Positions 7,793-16,970 of a DNA stretch of 64,000 nt are shown piece by piece. The first letter of the stretch is position 1. The number at the start of each line of letters is the position of its first letter. This stretch comes from an uncultured Arsenicibacter sp. (GTDB lineage Bacteria; Bacteroidota; Bacteroidia; Cytophagales; Spirosomataceae), in assembly GCF_945952095.1 (NCBI RefSeq), contig NZ_CAMFHL010000006.1:15911-79910 (forward strand), written 5' to 3'. Below the pieces are notes generated by a model that saw only the letters and a list, made by a program, of their open reading frames with translations, had not been told where the DNA came from and made no database searches. The translations under genes and the position numbers were made by a program.

Positions 7793-8635
7793 ATGCGTTA
7801 CCTTGATCCAAAAAACGATCTGACGTTTAAAAAAGTCTTCGGCACCCATCCGCATCTGCTGCGCAGTTTTCTGAATGCCTTACTGCCCCTGCCGGAAGGT
7901 GAGTGGATTGAATCCCTTGAATACCTGTCTCCGGAAATGGTACCGCCGGTGCCGTTGCTCAAACATTCTATTGTAGATGTCCGTTGCCGGGATAATAAAG
8001 GGCGTCAGTTTATTGTGGAAATGCAGCTGTTATGGACCGATAGCTTTAAGAGTCGGGTACTGTTCAATGCCTCAAAAGCGTATGTACAGCAGCTGGATAA
8101 GGGCAAAGAATACCGTGGCTTGCATCCGGTCTATGCGTTAAGTCTTGTGAATGAGGTATTTGAAAAAGAGCTTCCTGCTTTTTATCACCATTACCAGATC
8201 GTTCATACGCAGTATCCGGAGCGTACGCTCGAAGGGCTTCAGTTTATTTTTGTAGAACTGCCGAAGTTCAGGGCACAGCATATCCGTGATAAGAAACTAC
8301 AGGTACTTTGGTTGCGGTATCTGACCGAAATTGAAGACAACAGCGAAACGGTTTCTCCGGATTTACTGGAGGTAGCCGAGTTACGGGAAGCCGTCGGTTA
8401 TTTACAAGAATCCGGTTTTACAAAGGATGAACTATTCAGCTACGATAAATACTGGGATAGTGTCAGTACGGAAAAAACGCTGCTGAACGATGCCGAACAG
8501 AAAGGTTTTGAAGAAGGCCTTCTGGAGGCAAAGCGTGTGCTGGCACAAAAGCTTCTGACTAAGGGATTTACGACAGCCGAAATTGCCGACATGACCGGCT
8601 TAACGAAACAGGAACTTGAGGCGTTATTGCGTTGA
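7793..8635 (+). CDS. Rpn/PD-(D/E)XK nuclease family putative transposase
   Basis: The protein starts MRYLDPKNDLTFKKVFG, the hallmark opening of the Rpn (recombination-promoting nuclease, formerly YhgA-like transposase) family. The restriction-enzyme-like core is visible as IVDVRC...FIVEMQ at about 60-83, giving the D and E-x-Q residues. The C-terminal EQKGFEEGLLEAKR and the helix-turn-helix-like ending FTTAEIADMTGLTKQELEALL are also usual. Family members cut DNA and promote RecA-independent recombination; they are commonly scattered and mobile. The 280-residue length is normal. The stop lies beside a frameshifted membrane-protein gene. Confidence 0.88.
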   Translation: MRYLDPKNDLTFKKVFGTHPHLLRSFLNALLPLPEGEWIESLEYLSPEMVPPVPLLKHSIVDVRCRDNKGRQFIVEMQLLWTDSFKSRVLFNASKAYVQQLDKGKEYRGLHPVYALSLVNEVFEKELPAFYHHYQIVHTQYPERTLEGLQFIFVELPKFRAQHIRDKKLQVLWLRYLTEIEDNSETVSPDLLEVAELREAVGYLQESGFTKDELFSYDKYWDSVSTEKTLLNDAEQKGFEEGLLEAKRVLAQKLLTKGFTTAEIADMTGLTKQELEALLR

Positions 8636-9811
8636 TAACCTGTTGATTCCGGTTATTGCCCTCATACTGCTCTGGCTGATCCTGCTCTGCCTGATTAATC
8701 CCAATCACTTTACGTCACCCGATTCGTGGGTATACCTGCGTATGGCAATGTTCCGGTATGGGTGGGACAGCACCTTTCCGGTAGGCTATCCTGGTCTGAT
8801 TGCTGCCGTTTCTACACTGACTGGCATTTCCGGTCTGTGGGCGTCAAAACTGGTAAACGGGCTGGCGGTTGTGGCTTTCGGCTGGTTATGGTCAAAGCGC
8901 GTGAGTCGCCTGACGGCAACCCTGATGACTTCCGTTTTTCTGATGGGACAGTGTCTGCGGATGGCCGCCTATACCTGGTCCGAAACGGTGTTTCTGGTGC
9001 TGCTCGTGGAATGGTATGGGCGTATAGCCGGTATCGCGCATCGGCTGATGGTTATGCGGTTGTCCGGTTAATCTGCCTTGGGATGACGCTGTTTCTGATC
9101 CGGTATGTGGGCTTGTTCGTCTGGCTCATGCTACCAGTGTTGAACAGGATTGAAAAATCCCGCGTCCGGCCAATGATTGACTGGCTGGTAGCCGGTACCG
9201 GACTGGCTGTGTGTGCGGGCTATTTCTGGCTGAACAATGCGCTGACCGGTTCTCCATACGGCGGGGAACGCTTGCTGCCCGTTGAGTCGCTGCCGGAGCT
9301 GATGAGCCTTTTAGGGAAGTCACTGCTAAATGAACTGTTGCTGGTCCGCGACTGGACACCTTCGCAGGGCCTCATCCTGCCTTTATCCGGTGTTTTGGTG
9401 CAGGTCAGCCTTTGTCTGGCCGGTTGGCGAATCTGGCAACGGATACCGGCCGATTCACCGGCAGAACCGTCGTTCGTAGCCCGTTACTTTCTGCTGACCG
9501 GCATTGGCTATGTCATTTGCCTGTGGGCCATTCGGCTGGTTAGTCCATTCCAGGGGCCGGATACCCGTACGATGGCCCCGATGACGTTTTTACTTCTGAT
9601 GGCATTTATGAACTGGCTGGCCCAGCAACCGGTCCGGCAACGGGTAATCGTGCCCTGCTGGCTGTTGCTGGTCATATGCAGCTGGGCACAGGTGTGGCCG
9701 CAACGCACGCCGGTTCAGTCCCAGCACTCCATAATCAGTAAATCACCTTCGCGGGCTGAAATCCGTACAAACCCGTCCTGCGCGGCTTCATTGCTGTTGC
9801 CGGTCCGGTAG
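8616..9811 (+). pseudogene. Frameshifted multi-pass membrane protein (GT-C/glycosyltransferase 39-like)
   Basis: Two overlapping frames carry one membrane protein. The first (to 9071) holds SPDSWVYLRMA and PVGYPGLIAAVSTLTG, a pattern seen in GT-C glycosyltransferases that use lipid-linked sugars. The second frame continues with RLICLGMTLFLIRYVGLF and further hydrophobic segments to a stop at 9811. The switch falls near 9005-9060 and would need one missing base, or two extra. No ATG is in place: the first frame opens with TTG at 8616 (inside the Rpn gene) or TTG at 8643. The 3' end overlaps the convergent thiamine pyrophosphokinase gene by about 97 bases, and the last 30 residues look like antisense of that gene. 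I read this as a decaying gene, though a sequencing error is possible. Confidence 0.7.
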
Positions 9812-10377
9812 CCGAGTGTCAGCTGTTCATTGTGCAGGTTATACAGCAGGCCGCTTGTTTCAATGCCATCAACCACTCCGACCGGAATCAGGGAAATGGG
9901 AGTGCCTTTTTCGTACCATTTCTCAAACGTACCGACCAGCGGGAAAATGCGCGAATAATCGTCGAACAGGACCATTTTGATCTGGTGTTTATACCGGACG
10001 ATGTTGGTCATATTGGTGATCGAATGATCGGCCCGGCGACCGGTTGCCCAAATGATATTTACGGCCGGAAAGCCGCGCTCAATCAGCAGGTCAATCCCTT
10101 TTTCGAGATCGGTTTTGTTCTGGTCGGGCGTATGGACAATCTCAATCGGATACTGGCGTTCACGTACCATGTCCAGATCAACGTCGCGGTCGAAGTCGCC
10201 GAGCAGCACATCGACTTTAATGCCAAGTTCGAACACCCGCCAGATCGCGTGGTCGAGCACAACGACAAACGGGCTCCATTCGAGCAGCTGGCCCAGTAAT
10301 TCCGGATCGCAGGCTTCCCCGTTAGCAATCAGCAGGGCAGGTTCCTGTTTTTCGCGGACAATATGATGAGAGGACAT
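9715..10377 (-). CDS. thiN: Thiamine pyrophosphokinase
   Basis: The enzyme transfers pyrophosphate from ATP to thiamine, making the cofactor TPP. Signatures are LLGDFDRD (about 62-69), the Mg/ATP motif DQNKTDLEKGI and ATGRRADHSITN, and a C-terminal beta domain with ETSGLLYNL for thiamine binding. The 220-residue product starts at the ATG at 10377 (MSSHHIVREKQ); the longer frame to 10470 would be encoded by repeat sequence. No TPP riboswitch was seen. The 3' end overlaps a decaying membrane gene on the other strand. Confidence 0.9.
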   Translation of the reverse strand: MSSHHIVREKQEPALLIANGEACDPELLGQLLEWSPFVVVLDHAIWRVFELGIKVDVLLGDFDRDVDLDMVRERQYPIEIVHTPDQNKTDLEKGIDLLIERGFPAVNIIWATGRRADHSITNMTNIVRYKHQIKMVLFDDYSRIFPLVGTFEKWYEKGTPISLIPVGVVDGIETSGLLYNLHNEQLTLGYRTGNSNEAAQDGFVRISAREGDLLIMECWD

Positions 10378-10380
10378 GAG

Positions 10381-10421
10381 TAAAGAGCAAAAGAGTGAGA
10401 GGGTGAAAGAGCGATTGAGTG
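10381..10421. repeat. Intergenic repeat, family A copy 2
   Basis: The stretch is made of AAAGAGCAAAAGAGTG and GGGTGAAAGAGCG words, the same as at 520-570, without an inverted second arm. It sits just upstream of the thiN start. Confidence 0.6.
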
Positions 10422-10497
10422 CATGAACGCGTGTTGACCTACCGTTGCCAACCTGTATGCCGGCGTACAATGGCCTGTTTTAAAAAGTATTCGTCTG

Positions 10498-10530
10498 TTG
10501 AATGAGTATTGGTCATAATGCTTAGTTTTG
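10498..10530 (+). promoter_or_regulatory. Promoter of the DUF922 gene
   Basis: TAGTTTTG at 10523-10530 matches TAnnTTTG and a TTG lies 22 bases upstream at 10498-10500. A start near 10537 would exclude the upstream ATG at 10509 and supports the ATG at 10563. Confidence 0.6.
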
Positions 10531-10562
10531 ACGCGGACAACGTATCATGCCGCAAAAATACG

Positions 10563-11396
10563 ATGAAACGGGTAGTTTGGCTTTTTCTCATGGGAAGTTT
10601 GCAGGCGTGTGCGCCACAAATCAGCACGTCTGTCAACAAACTGTACCCGCCCCTGGCCGAACATGATCTGGTCGTTGTGTTTGATGAAAATGAGACTTAT
10701 GATTCCACATCAGCCGAACGCATCGGCGAAGTAAATGTTTTGGAAGGCAGTTTGTCGCTGGGGTGCAGCTTCGACGATGTAAAGAATCTGGCCCGTAATC
10801 AGGCCCGTATTCTGGGGGCTAATGCCTTGAAAATCTATGAGCATAAGTACCCGAATGTGTTCAGTACCTGCCACCGGATCCGCGCCGTTGCGCTGCGGTT
10901 TAAAGACCTCGCACCTTACGAAAAGGAAATCAGCTGGCACCCCGACCGCCATTTGCAGTGGAAGAATTTTAAGGGCCGGATCCGCGAAGCATCTACTGCC
11001 CTGGCCGAAACCCGCTGCTCAATTGTCGTACTGCCGAAAGTAAAGCCGGGATGGAAAATCCGCGTTGATCCCGAGGTCTATACCTATTTTAATGCCGAAT
11101 TTTCGTGGGTGCGCGCTGAGGGTAAAAACGACCTCGTTCTCCAACACGAACAACTGCATTTCGACATTGCCGAACTGTTTGCCCGCAAACTCAGGAAGGC
11201 CTATGAGGGTAAAATCAGGGACATGCGCTCGTGGAACCTTTACGGCGAAAAACTGTACTGGGAGCTCATCAAGGAATACGAGCGCTATCAGGACGAATAC
11301 GACCGCGACATTTATGCCGATGCCACCCGGCAACCCGAATGGACAGCTAGAGTCCGCGCCGAAATGAGTGCCCTGAGCCGGTATGCCATTAATTAG
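10563..11396 (+). CDS. DUF922-like lipoprotein with HExxH motif
   Basis: The product of 277 residues has a lipobox-like LQAC at about 13-16 after a hydrophobic signal. It carries LQHEQLHFDIAEL with His195, Glu196 and His199, the zincin HExxH motif expected of the DUF922 (putative secreted metalloprotease) family. The preceding ISWHPDRHLQWKNFKG is the usual entry to that domain. The N-terminal part (SAERIGEV to ARILGANALKIYEH) looks like a small YbjQ/Spy-like sensing domain. The substrate is unknown. Start chosen by the promoter and signal peptide. It converges on the next gene with a 4-base overlap. Confidence 0.75.
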   Translation: MKRVVWLFLMGSLQACAPQISTSVNKLYPPLAEHDLVVVFDENETYDSTSAERIGEVNVLEGSLSLGCSFDDVKNLARNQARILGANALKIYEHKYPNVFSTCHRIRAVALRFKDLAPYEKEISWHPDRHLQWKNFKGRIREASTALAETRCSIVVLPKVKPGWKIRVDPEVYTYFNAEFSWVRAEGKNDLVLQHEQLHFDIAELFARKLRKAYEGKIRDMRSWNLYGEKLYWELIKEYERYQDEYDRDIYADATRQPEWTARVRAEMSALSRYAIN

Positions 11397-12001
11397 CGTA
11401 TCGGCAGAACAACACCCACACCGTGTTCAGTTGCCTGAATTAACTGGGTTTGCTGCTTATCCCTGTTTTTGAAAATCAGAAAGTTTACGACATCAAACGC
11501 CAGCAGAAAGCCGCCCTGCACAATTACAGCCTTACCGAAACCGCGCAACTGATCGCGGCGGGAGATTTCGGCCGGGCGGTTGGCCCGTTCGATGAGGTAG
11601 GCTCCGCCCATCAGGTAGGCAACATCAAGACCGGCGTTGAGCAGCAGGATTTGTTTCATTTTTTCGTGTTCTGTAACGGCCTCTGCCAGTGATTCCGTCC
11701 CCGCCTGTCTGCGCGCTCCCAACAGCCCGAAACCAGCGATACCGAGGTTAACAAGGTTCCAGTAAACGCCCATGCGGTGGAAGTATTTGGTTTCGCCCGT
11801 CGTTTGGGAAGCAGCAATTCCGCTGGCCGCAATGTTGGCCAGGGCATAACCGCCGAGCGTCAGGCCAATGATGCGCTGGTGCTGCATCCGCTGCCGCGTA
11901 AATTCAGGTACGTCTACTGCTTTTGGGGCTGTCTGGGCCTGTGCTGCGAAGCCGGCCACACAGGAACCCAACGCCAGTAATAGTCGTCTCCGGGTTGTCA
12001 T
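11393..12001 (-). CDS. Uncharacterised membrane protein with signal peptide
   Basis: The 202-residue product starts at the ATG at 12001 (MTTRRRLLLALGSC), with a signal-like N-terminus ending in AAQAQ, then about four hydrophobic segments (for example IIGLTLGGYALANIAASGI and GFLLAFDVVNFLIF). It is of the kind seen as small conserved membrane proteins in Cytophagales; I do not recognise a function. Upstream, an ATGGTA-T-TACCAT palindrome at 12015-12027 could be an operator, and a 9-bp inverted repeat (12035-12043 with 12086-12094) lies between it and the divergent permease gene. Confidence 0.7.
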   Translation of the reverse strand: MTTRRRLLLALGSCVAGFAAQAQTAPKAVDVPEFTRQRMQHQRIIGLTLGGYALANIAASGIAASQTTGETKYFHRMGVYWNLVNLGIAGFGLLGARRQAGTESLAEAVTEHEKMKQILLLNAGLDVAYLMGGAYLIERANRPAEISRRDQLRGFGKAVIVQGGFLLAFDVVNFLIFKNRDKQQTQLIQATEHGVGVVLPIR

Positions 12002-12203
12002 CCGAGTTAGTTTAATGGTATTACCATACAACTCATAACCGGCAGGTGTGTTTCGGAGATTGGCGGATGACAGGGAAAAAGCCCCGCCGGTTATACGCGA
12101 TTTGTGCCAGACATCACATAATCAGCCGGATACAAAGCCGGGACGCCTATCTTTTCAGTAATCCGGAATTTAGTTATTCAACACATTCTAATGTAATATC
12201 TCT

Positions 12204-14564
12204 ATGCTGTACAATTACGTAAAAATTGCCTGGCGAAATCTGCTGAAATATAAGCTGTTTTCCTTTATCAATATCATTGGTTTAGGGCTGGCTATTCCCT
12301 CTGCATTAATGGCTTTGATCCAGATTGTTAATTATTACGAATACGATAATTTTCACAGGGACAGCGGCCGGATTGTGCGGGTAATTACGGATGAAAAAAC
12401 CAAGGATGGTGGTCTTACAAACTGGGCATCAAGCCCTGTGCGACTGGCTGATTACATCAGGGAAAACCTGACCGGTGTCGGAAAGGCAACAACGTTAATC
12501 AGGGAGCAGGGGTGGACGTTAAGCAGCAGTATAAAAACAAAAGACATAAAGGTAATTTACTGCGATAAATCCTTTTTTGAGATCTTTAATTTCCCGCTGG
12601 CAAAAGGCTCCTATGCCCTTGAGCCAAACACAATTGTTTTATCAGATGAAACCGCGCAATGGTATTTTAACGATATAAATCCCATTGGCCAGCTACTGGA
12701 TCATCCGACGTACGGGAGTTTTAAAGTAGTGGGCGTTCTAAAACCGTTCAATCAGCAGAAAACGCAGTTCAGAACAGACGTTTTTGTGCCAATTGCCAAT
12801 TATCCGGCATTAAAACAGAGTAGTGCAGACTGGTCATTACTGAACGCACATACGTTCCTGAAAATCCCCGAAGGGATGGCGGTTGCAAAAGCAGATGAAC
12901 AACTGGCCGTTATCTCAGCCCGGATCAATACATTGACCGCATCATCAGCGGGGAATAAACTGCTTTTTAAAGCACAGCCTCTGGCTGCTGTTTCACCGGC
13001 TAAGGGTATATTGAAAAACGATCCGTATGTCCAGGATATCAGAAGTATTTACATCAATTTCGGCTTTCAGCTGATCATACTTTTACTCGCTTCGCTGAAT
13101 TACATTAACCTTACACTGGCCAGATCGATGAACCGGAGCCGTGAAGTAGGGGTCAGAAAAGTTGCCGGAGCCACACGGATGCAGCTGGTGTTTCAGTTCT
13201 TAACCGAATCTGTATTGGTTTCATACATAGCGCTTGGAATCGGTCTGTTGCTGCTATGGGTAATAAAACGGTATATTCATGTGTCATGGCTGACCTGGGA
13301 CATTGACCATACCGGCTATCTTATTCTGCTGTTCGTTCTGTTTAACCTGCTGACAGGTGTCATTGCGGGGGCTTCACCAAGTCTGATTCTTTCTTCCTTT
13401 CAACCTGTGAAGGTATTGAAAGGTGCTGTTTTGCCCGTTGGCCTAGGCAAAATAGGCTTCCGTAAATCACTGATTGTTTTTCAGTTTACAGTTGCGCTTG
13501 CCTATCTGTTTTTTATCGGGCACGCCTACCATCAACTGAGCTACATGGCGAATGACAATGAAAATTACCGGCGTGAAAATATCCTTACTATATCGCTTCA
13601 TACGGACCAGTATAAACCGTTTGAAAAGGATATAAATTCACTGAAAGATGTGCAGCATACAGGTTATACTTCGCGCACATTCGGTAATAAACCGGCGCAA
13701 ACCAGTGTGAAAAACAGCAATAGTGAAACGGGAAATAAAGCCTGGTACTATGCAGCAGATAATCATTTTATCAGCACTATGGGGCTGACATTTGTAGCCG
13801 GAAATAACCTGACCGCCAGCCATGCTGAGAAAGCATCTCCCTTAATTCTGGTGAATCAGAAAGCGGTTGAAAAACTTGGTTTAGGCACGGCCCCGGAAGC
13901 TATCGGTAAAATGATTGTGGTGAATGATACCCTTACTGCAACCATAATCGGGGTTGTTGCGGATTTTTGCCATTATGATTATGAACGGGAGCCGGAACCG
14001 GTTGTTTTCCAGTATAATCCTTCATTATTTAATGTGATGTGTTTAAAAACAAATCCTGTTAGTGACCGGAAAATACTCGAAGCACAGATTAAGGAAATAT
14101 GGGGAAAATATAATCCGCATCAGGATATTAATATGTCGTGGTTTGATACGGATATGTATGAGCGTTATTACCCGTACGATTTCATGCAGTTTCTGGGGAT
14201 GCAGAGTATGGTTATTTTTGTTATCGCTATGTTAGGGTTAACCGGTATTCTGACCTATAGTCTTGAAAAACGCCGGAAAGAAATCAGTATCCGGAAATCA
14301 ATCGGGGCGACAACGGCTGACATAATAAAACTGATGTCCGCTGATTTCATCAAACTATTGGCTGCAGCGACGCTGATTGCTACCCCAATCGGCGTCGCTA
14401 CCGGTTTGTATATGAACAGCTATATGACGTTCAATGACGGGCTGAGTTATTCGTCAATGGGTGTTTTACTGCTTCTGGTGCTCAGTTTTGCATCAGGCGT
14501 TGTCGGGTATTTTTCATGGGCCGCCGCACAGGCTAATCCGGCCAAAATACTGAAGACCGAATAA
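12204..14564 (+). CDS. ABC transporter permease (MacB/FtsX type)
   Basis: The 786-residue protein has the MacB_PCD-FtsX layout: TM1 at about 21-43 after the NYVKIAWRNLLKYK motif, a periplasmic domain, three TMs from about 290 with SREVGVRKVAGATR, then a second periplasmic domain and a second FtsX set (EKRRKEISIRKSIGATT near 690) ending NPAKILKTE. Such Cytophagales permeases do not carry their own ATPase and are probably fed by a MacB/LolD-type ATPase elsewhere; no ATPase gene is adjacent. The export substrate is unknown. Its A/T content and codon use are visibly higher in A/T than the genes around it, which may point to a different history. Confidence 0.9.
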   Translation: MLYNYVKIAWRNLLKYKLFSFINIIGLGLAIPSALMALIQIVNYYEYDNFHRDSGRIVRVITDEKTKDGGLTNWASSPVRLADYIRENLTGVGKATTLIREQGWTLSSSIKTKDIKVIYCDKSFFEIFNFPLAKGSYALEPNTIVLSDETAQWYFNDINPIGQLLDHPTYGSFKVVGVLKPFNQQKTQFRTDVFVPIANYPALKQSSADWSLLNAHTFLKIPEGMAVAKADEQLAVISARINTLTASSAGNKLLFKAQPLAAVSPAKGILKNDPYVQDIRSIYINFGFQLIILLLASLNYINLTLARSMNRSREVGVRKVAGATRMQLVFQFLTESVLVSYIALGIGLLLLWVIKRYIHVSWLTWDIDHTGYLILLFVLFNLLTGVIAGASPSLILSSFQPVKVLKGAVLPVGLGKIGFRKSLIVFQFTVALAYLFFIGHAYHQLSYMANDNENYRRENILTISLHTDQYKPFEKDINSLKDVQHTGYTSRTFGNKPAQTSVKNSNSETGNKAWYYAADNHFISTMGLTFVAGNNLTASHAEKASPLILVNQKAVEKLGLGTAPEAIGKMIVVNDTLTATIIGVVADFCHYDYEREPEPVVFQYNPSLFNVMCLKTNPVSDRKILEAQIKEIWGKYNPHQDINMSWFDTDMYERYYPYDFMQFLGMQSMVIFVIAMLGLTGILTYSLEKRRKEISIRKSIGATTADIIKLMSADFIKLLAAATLIATPIGVATGLYMNSYMTFNDGLSYSSMGVLLLLVLSFASGVVGYFSWAAAQANPAKILKTE

Positions 14565-14578
14565 GGGCGAATCTGCTT

Positions 14579-15055
14579 TCAGGCTTCCCGGTTAAAATCC
14601 CGCTTCCCGCCGGATTTTTCCATAAGCTGCGTTGATTTGATGACGATGTCGTGGGAGAATGCCTTACACATGTCGTAGATGGTCAGGGCGGCTACCGATG
14701 CGCCCACCAGCGCCTCCATCTCAACGCCGGTTTTGCCCTCGGTCGAGACCGTACAGTCGACAATGGCGTCGTGGCCGTCGGTGGTGATAGTAATCCGGCA
14801 GTTGTCGAGACCCAGCGAATGGCAGAGCGGAATCAGCTCGTCTGTCCGTTTGGCAGCCATGGTGCCGGCAATGATAGCGGTCTGAAAAACAGGGCCTTTC
14901 TTTGTCTGAATATCGTTGCTGTCGAGGTGTGTCATCACCTCTTCGGGCAACACCACAATGCTGCGGGCACGGGCGGTGCGTTTCGTGACAGCCTTCTGGC
15001 CGACATCAACCATCGATGGATTACCCTGTGCGTCGAGATGCGAGAAATCTTTCAT
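14579..15055 (-). CDS. moaC: Cyclic pyranopterin monophosphate synthase MoaC
   Basis: MoaC makes cyclic pyranopterin monophosphate, an early step in molybdenum cofactor synthesis. The 158-residue sequence is a full MoaC: MVDVGQKAVTKRTA at the N-terminus, GTMAAKRTDELIPLCH for substrate binding, GVEMEALVGASVAALTIYDMCKA and the C-terminal LMEKSGGKRDF. It is divergent from moeA with about 62 bases between starts, which suggests shared control of cofactor synthesis. Confidence 0.96.
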   Translation of the reverse strand: MKDFSHLDAQGNPSMVDVGQKAVTKRTARARSIVVLPEEVMTHLDSNDIQTKKGPVFQTAIIAGTMAAKRTDELIPLCHSLGLDNCRITITTDGHDAIVDCTVSTEGKTGVEMEALVGASVAALTIYDMCKAFSHDIVIKSTQLMEKSGGKRDFNREA

Positions 15056-15056
15056 A

Positions 15057-15064
15057 TACCTTTG
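15057..15064 (+). promoter_or_regulatory. -7 element of the moeA promoter
   Basis: TACCTTTG matches TAnnTTTG, and the predicted start near 15071 leaves a leader of about 47 bases to the ATG at 15118. No clear -33 motif lies at the expected distance. Confidence 0.5.
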
Positions 15065-15117
15065 CGAATAAAATCGTCAGGAAACGTAACCTGCGTAAGA
15101 ACGCGCACAAACATACT

Positions 15118-16314
15118 ATGATTTCTGTAATTGACGCTACGGCCATCATTCAGGCGCACCTGCTCCGGTTGCCGGCCGAAACTACGCCGCTGGACATGGC
15201 CACCGGCCGGATACTGCGCGAACCCGTCACGGCCGACCGTGATTTTCCGCCGTTTGACCGCGTGACGATGGACGGAATCGCTTTCCGGTATGAGGCTTTT
15301 GCCGCCGGACAGCGCACCTTCCGGATCGAAGGAACGCAGTTTGCCGGTCAGCCGCAGCAAACCCTGCAACACCCTGACGCCTGCTGGGAGGTGATGACGG
15401 GAGCCATGCTGCCGGTCGGCGCCGATACCGTGATCCGGTACGAAGACATCAAAACTGCCGGCGGACAGGCGACGATTCAGGTTGATAACCTTACGGCGGG
15501 CCAGAATATTCACCGGCAGGGCGTTGACCGCCGGTCGGGCGATGGGTTGATTCAGGTGGGACAGTTAATGCAGCCCGCCCACATTGCCGTGGCGGCAACG
15601 GTCGGGAAAGCAACAGTAGAAACTACCCGTTTGCCGCGGGTTGCCCTGATTTCTACGGGGGATGAACTGGTGGGGGTCGGTGAAACGCCGTTGCCGCACC
15701 AGATCCGGCAATCCAATACGTGGATGATCCGTGCAGTACTGGCGGGAATGGGCATTCAGGCATCGCTCCACCATATTCACGACGACCGGCAGACGCTGAC
15801 GGATGAACTGGGTAAACTGCTGGCGGAGAATGACCTATTGATTCTGAGTGGCGGCGTGTCGGCCGGCAAAGCCGATTTTGTGCCCGACGTGCTGACGGCC
15901 CTGGGCGTGCAGCGGCATTTCCATCAGGTTGCCCAGCGGCCGGGTAAACCGCTTTGGTTTGGGTCAACGGCCGGCGATCAGCAGGTCGTATTCGCCTTGC
16001 CGGGCAATCCGGTATCGACCACCATGTGTGTGTACCGCTACATTGTGCCGCACCTGCGGGCTTCGGTTGGCTTACCTGCGGCACCGGCATTGACTGCGGC
16101 CCTGGCCCGTGACTTCACCTTTAAACCGCCACTGACGTTCTTTCTGCCGGTTAGCCTGGCCGTTGCCGCCGACGGGAAACTAACCGCAGAGCCGTTGCCG
16201 GGCAGTGGTTCCGGCGATTTTGCCAATCTGATGGATGCCGGCGCCTTTCTCGAACTGCCTGCCGACCGATCAGACTTTGCGCAGGGCGAGGCGCTGCCGG
16301 TCTGGCGGTTTTAG
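15118..16314 (+). CDS. moeA: Molybdopterin molybdotransferase MoeA
   Basis: MoeA inserts molybdenum into adenylated molybdopterin. The 398-residue protein shows the family order: FDRVTMDGIAF, GAMLPVGADTVIRYED, the MoCF-like domain with ISTGDELV and LSGGVSAGKADFV, ALPGNPVSTTMC, and a C-terminal beta barrel. The ATG at 15118 (MISVIDATA) is preferred over the longer frame at 15016, whose extra 34 residues lie across the promoter and within moaC antisense. The gene ends with TAG, and a family B repeat follows. Confidence 0.95.
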   Translation: MISVIDATAIIQAHLLRLPAETTPLDMATGRILREPVTADRDFPPFDRVTMDGIAFRYEAFAAGQRTFRIEGTQFAGQPQQTLQHPDACWEVMTGAMLPVGADTVIRYEDIKTAGGQATIQVDNLTAGQNIHRQGVDRRSGDGLIQVGQLMQPAHIAVAATVGKATVETTRLPRVALISTGDELVGVGETPLPHQIRQSNTWMIRAVLAGMGIQASLHHIHDDRQTLTDELGKLLAENDLLILSGGVSAGKADFVPDVLTALGVQRHFHQVAQRPGKPLWFGSTAGDQQVVFALPGNPVSTTMCVYRYIVPHLRASVGLPAAPALTAALARDFTFKPPLTFFLPVSLAVAADGKLTAEPLPGSGSGDFANLMDAGAFLELPADRSDFAQGEALPVWRF

Positions 16315-16337
16315 GTAGCGGGGGGGAATGGTACAAT

Positions 16338-16401
16338 ACCACATAGCCACATAGAAAAACAAAGATTTTTTACTCTTATGTGCCCTATGTGTCTATGTGG
16401 T
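16338..16401. repeat. Intergenic repeat, family B copy 2
   Basis: ACCACATAGCCACATAG at 16338-16354 is identical to the arm at 3316-3332. The opposing arm at 16385-16401 has one mismatch. It lies between convergent moeA and the outer-membrane gene. Confidence 0.85.
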
Positions 16402-16430
16402 ATATTTATTTGAGTCCGAACATTACAAGC

Positions 16431-16943
16431 TTACAACCCAAACCCGATTTTCAGGCCCGGATAGACATTTTTGAAAAAGCCATTCATGTACATTTCCGGC
16501 TGTATTTTGATAAACCCTTTGTGGAATAAGGTGCCGCTCAGCTTAATGGTATTTGCCTGGAAGTAAGGTCCGCTGCGGTGAACCGGAAACCCAATATAGA
16601 AAGCCGCAATCTGACGGGTAAACGCAGTTGTCGGGCGTCCCTGATTATAGCTGTAAAAGGCCAGCCCAACGTTCAGAAAATCATTCCGGAGGGTTTGAAT
16701 GCGGCTATCGGCAGCATTGGCAAAAAAGAAGTTTGACGAATACCCAACCGAGTACCCAACCGTATGCAGCCGGCTTGGAATCAGTTGCACGTCCAGGTTA
16801 AAGGAGGGAACTAACTGATTCCGGATCAGCCCAACACCGATGCCCGGCTGAAAGCTCAGAAACGGCTGATGCTTAGAGCCCGGATTAATAACATGGTGTC
16901 TGGCTACACCACTTTCTTCTTTGTATTGCAGATCGAACGACAT
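16431..16943 (-). pseudogene. C-terminal half of an outer-membrane barrel gene cut by an in-frame TAG
   Basis: The frame is the same as that of the upstream gene (16971-17534) and only nine codons separate its first Met from the TAG at 16971-16973. The product (MSFDLQYKEESG...) is made of alternating amphipathic strands with aromatic ends and terminates in KIGFGL, like an outer-membrane barrel, but it has no signal peptide, so it could not reach the outer membrane alone. I therefore read it as the second half of the preceding gene. Readthrough would give one protein of about 366 residues. A start of its own cannot be ruled out, but no export signal supports it. Confidence 0.6.
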
Positions 16944-16970
16944 GCGGGGATTTGTCAGGCCATGACCTTT

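Noticed and set aside
10439..10639. Minus-strand frame of 66 codons across the DUF922 promoter
   Set aside because: It runs opposite the start of a supported gene and shows no motif.
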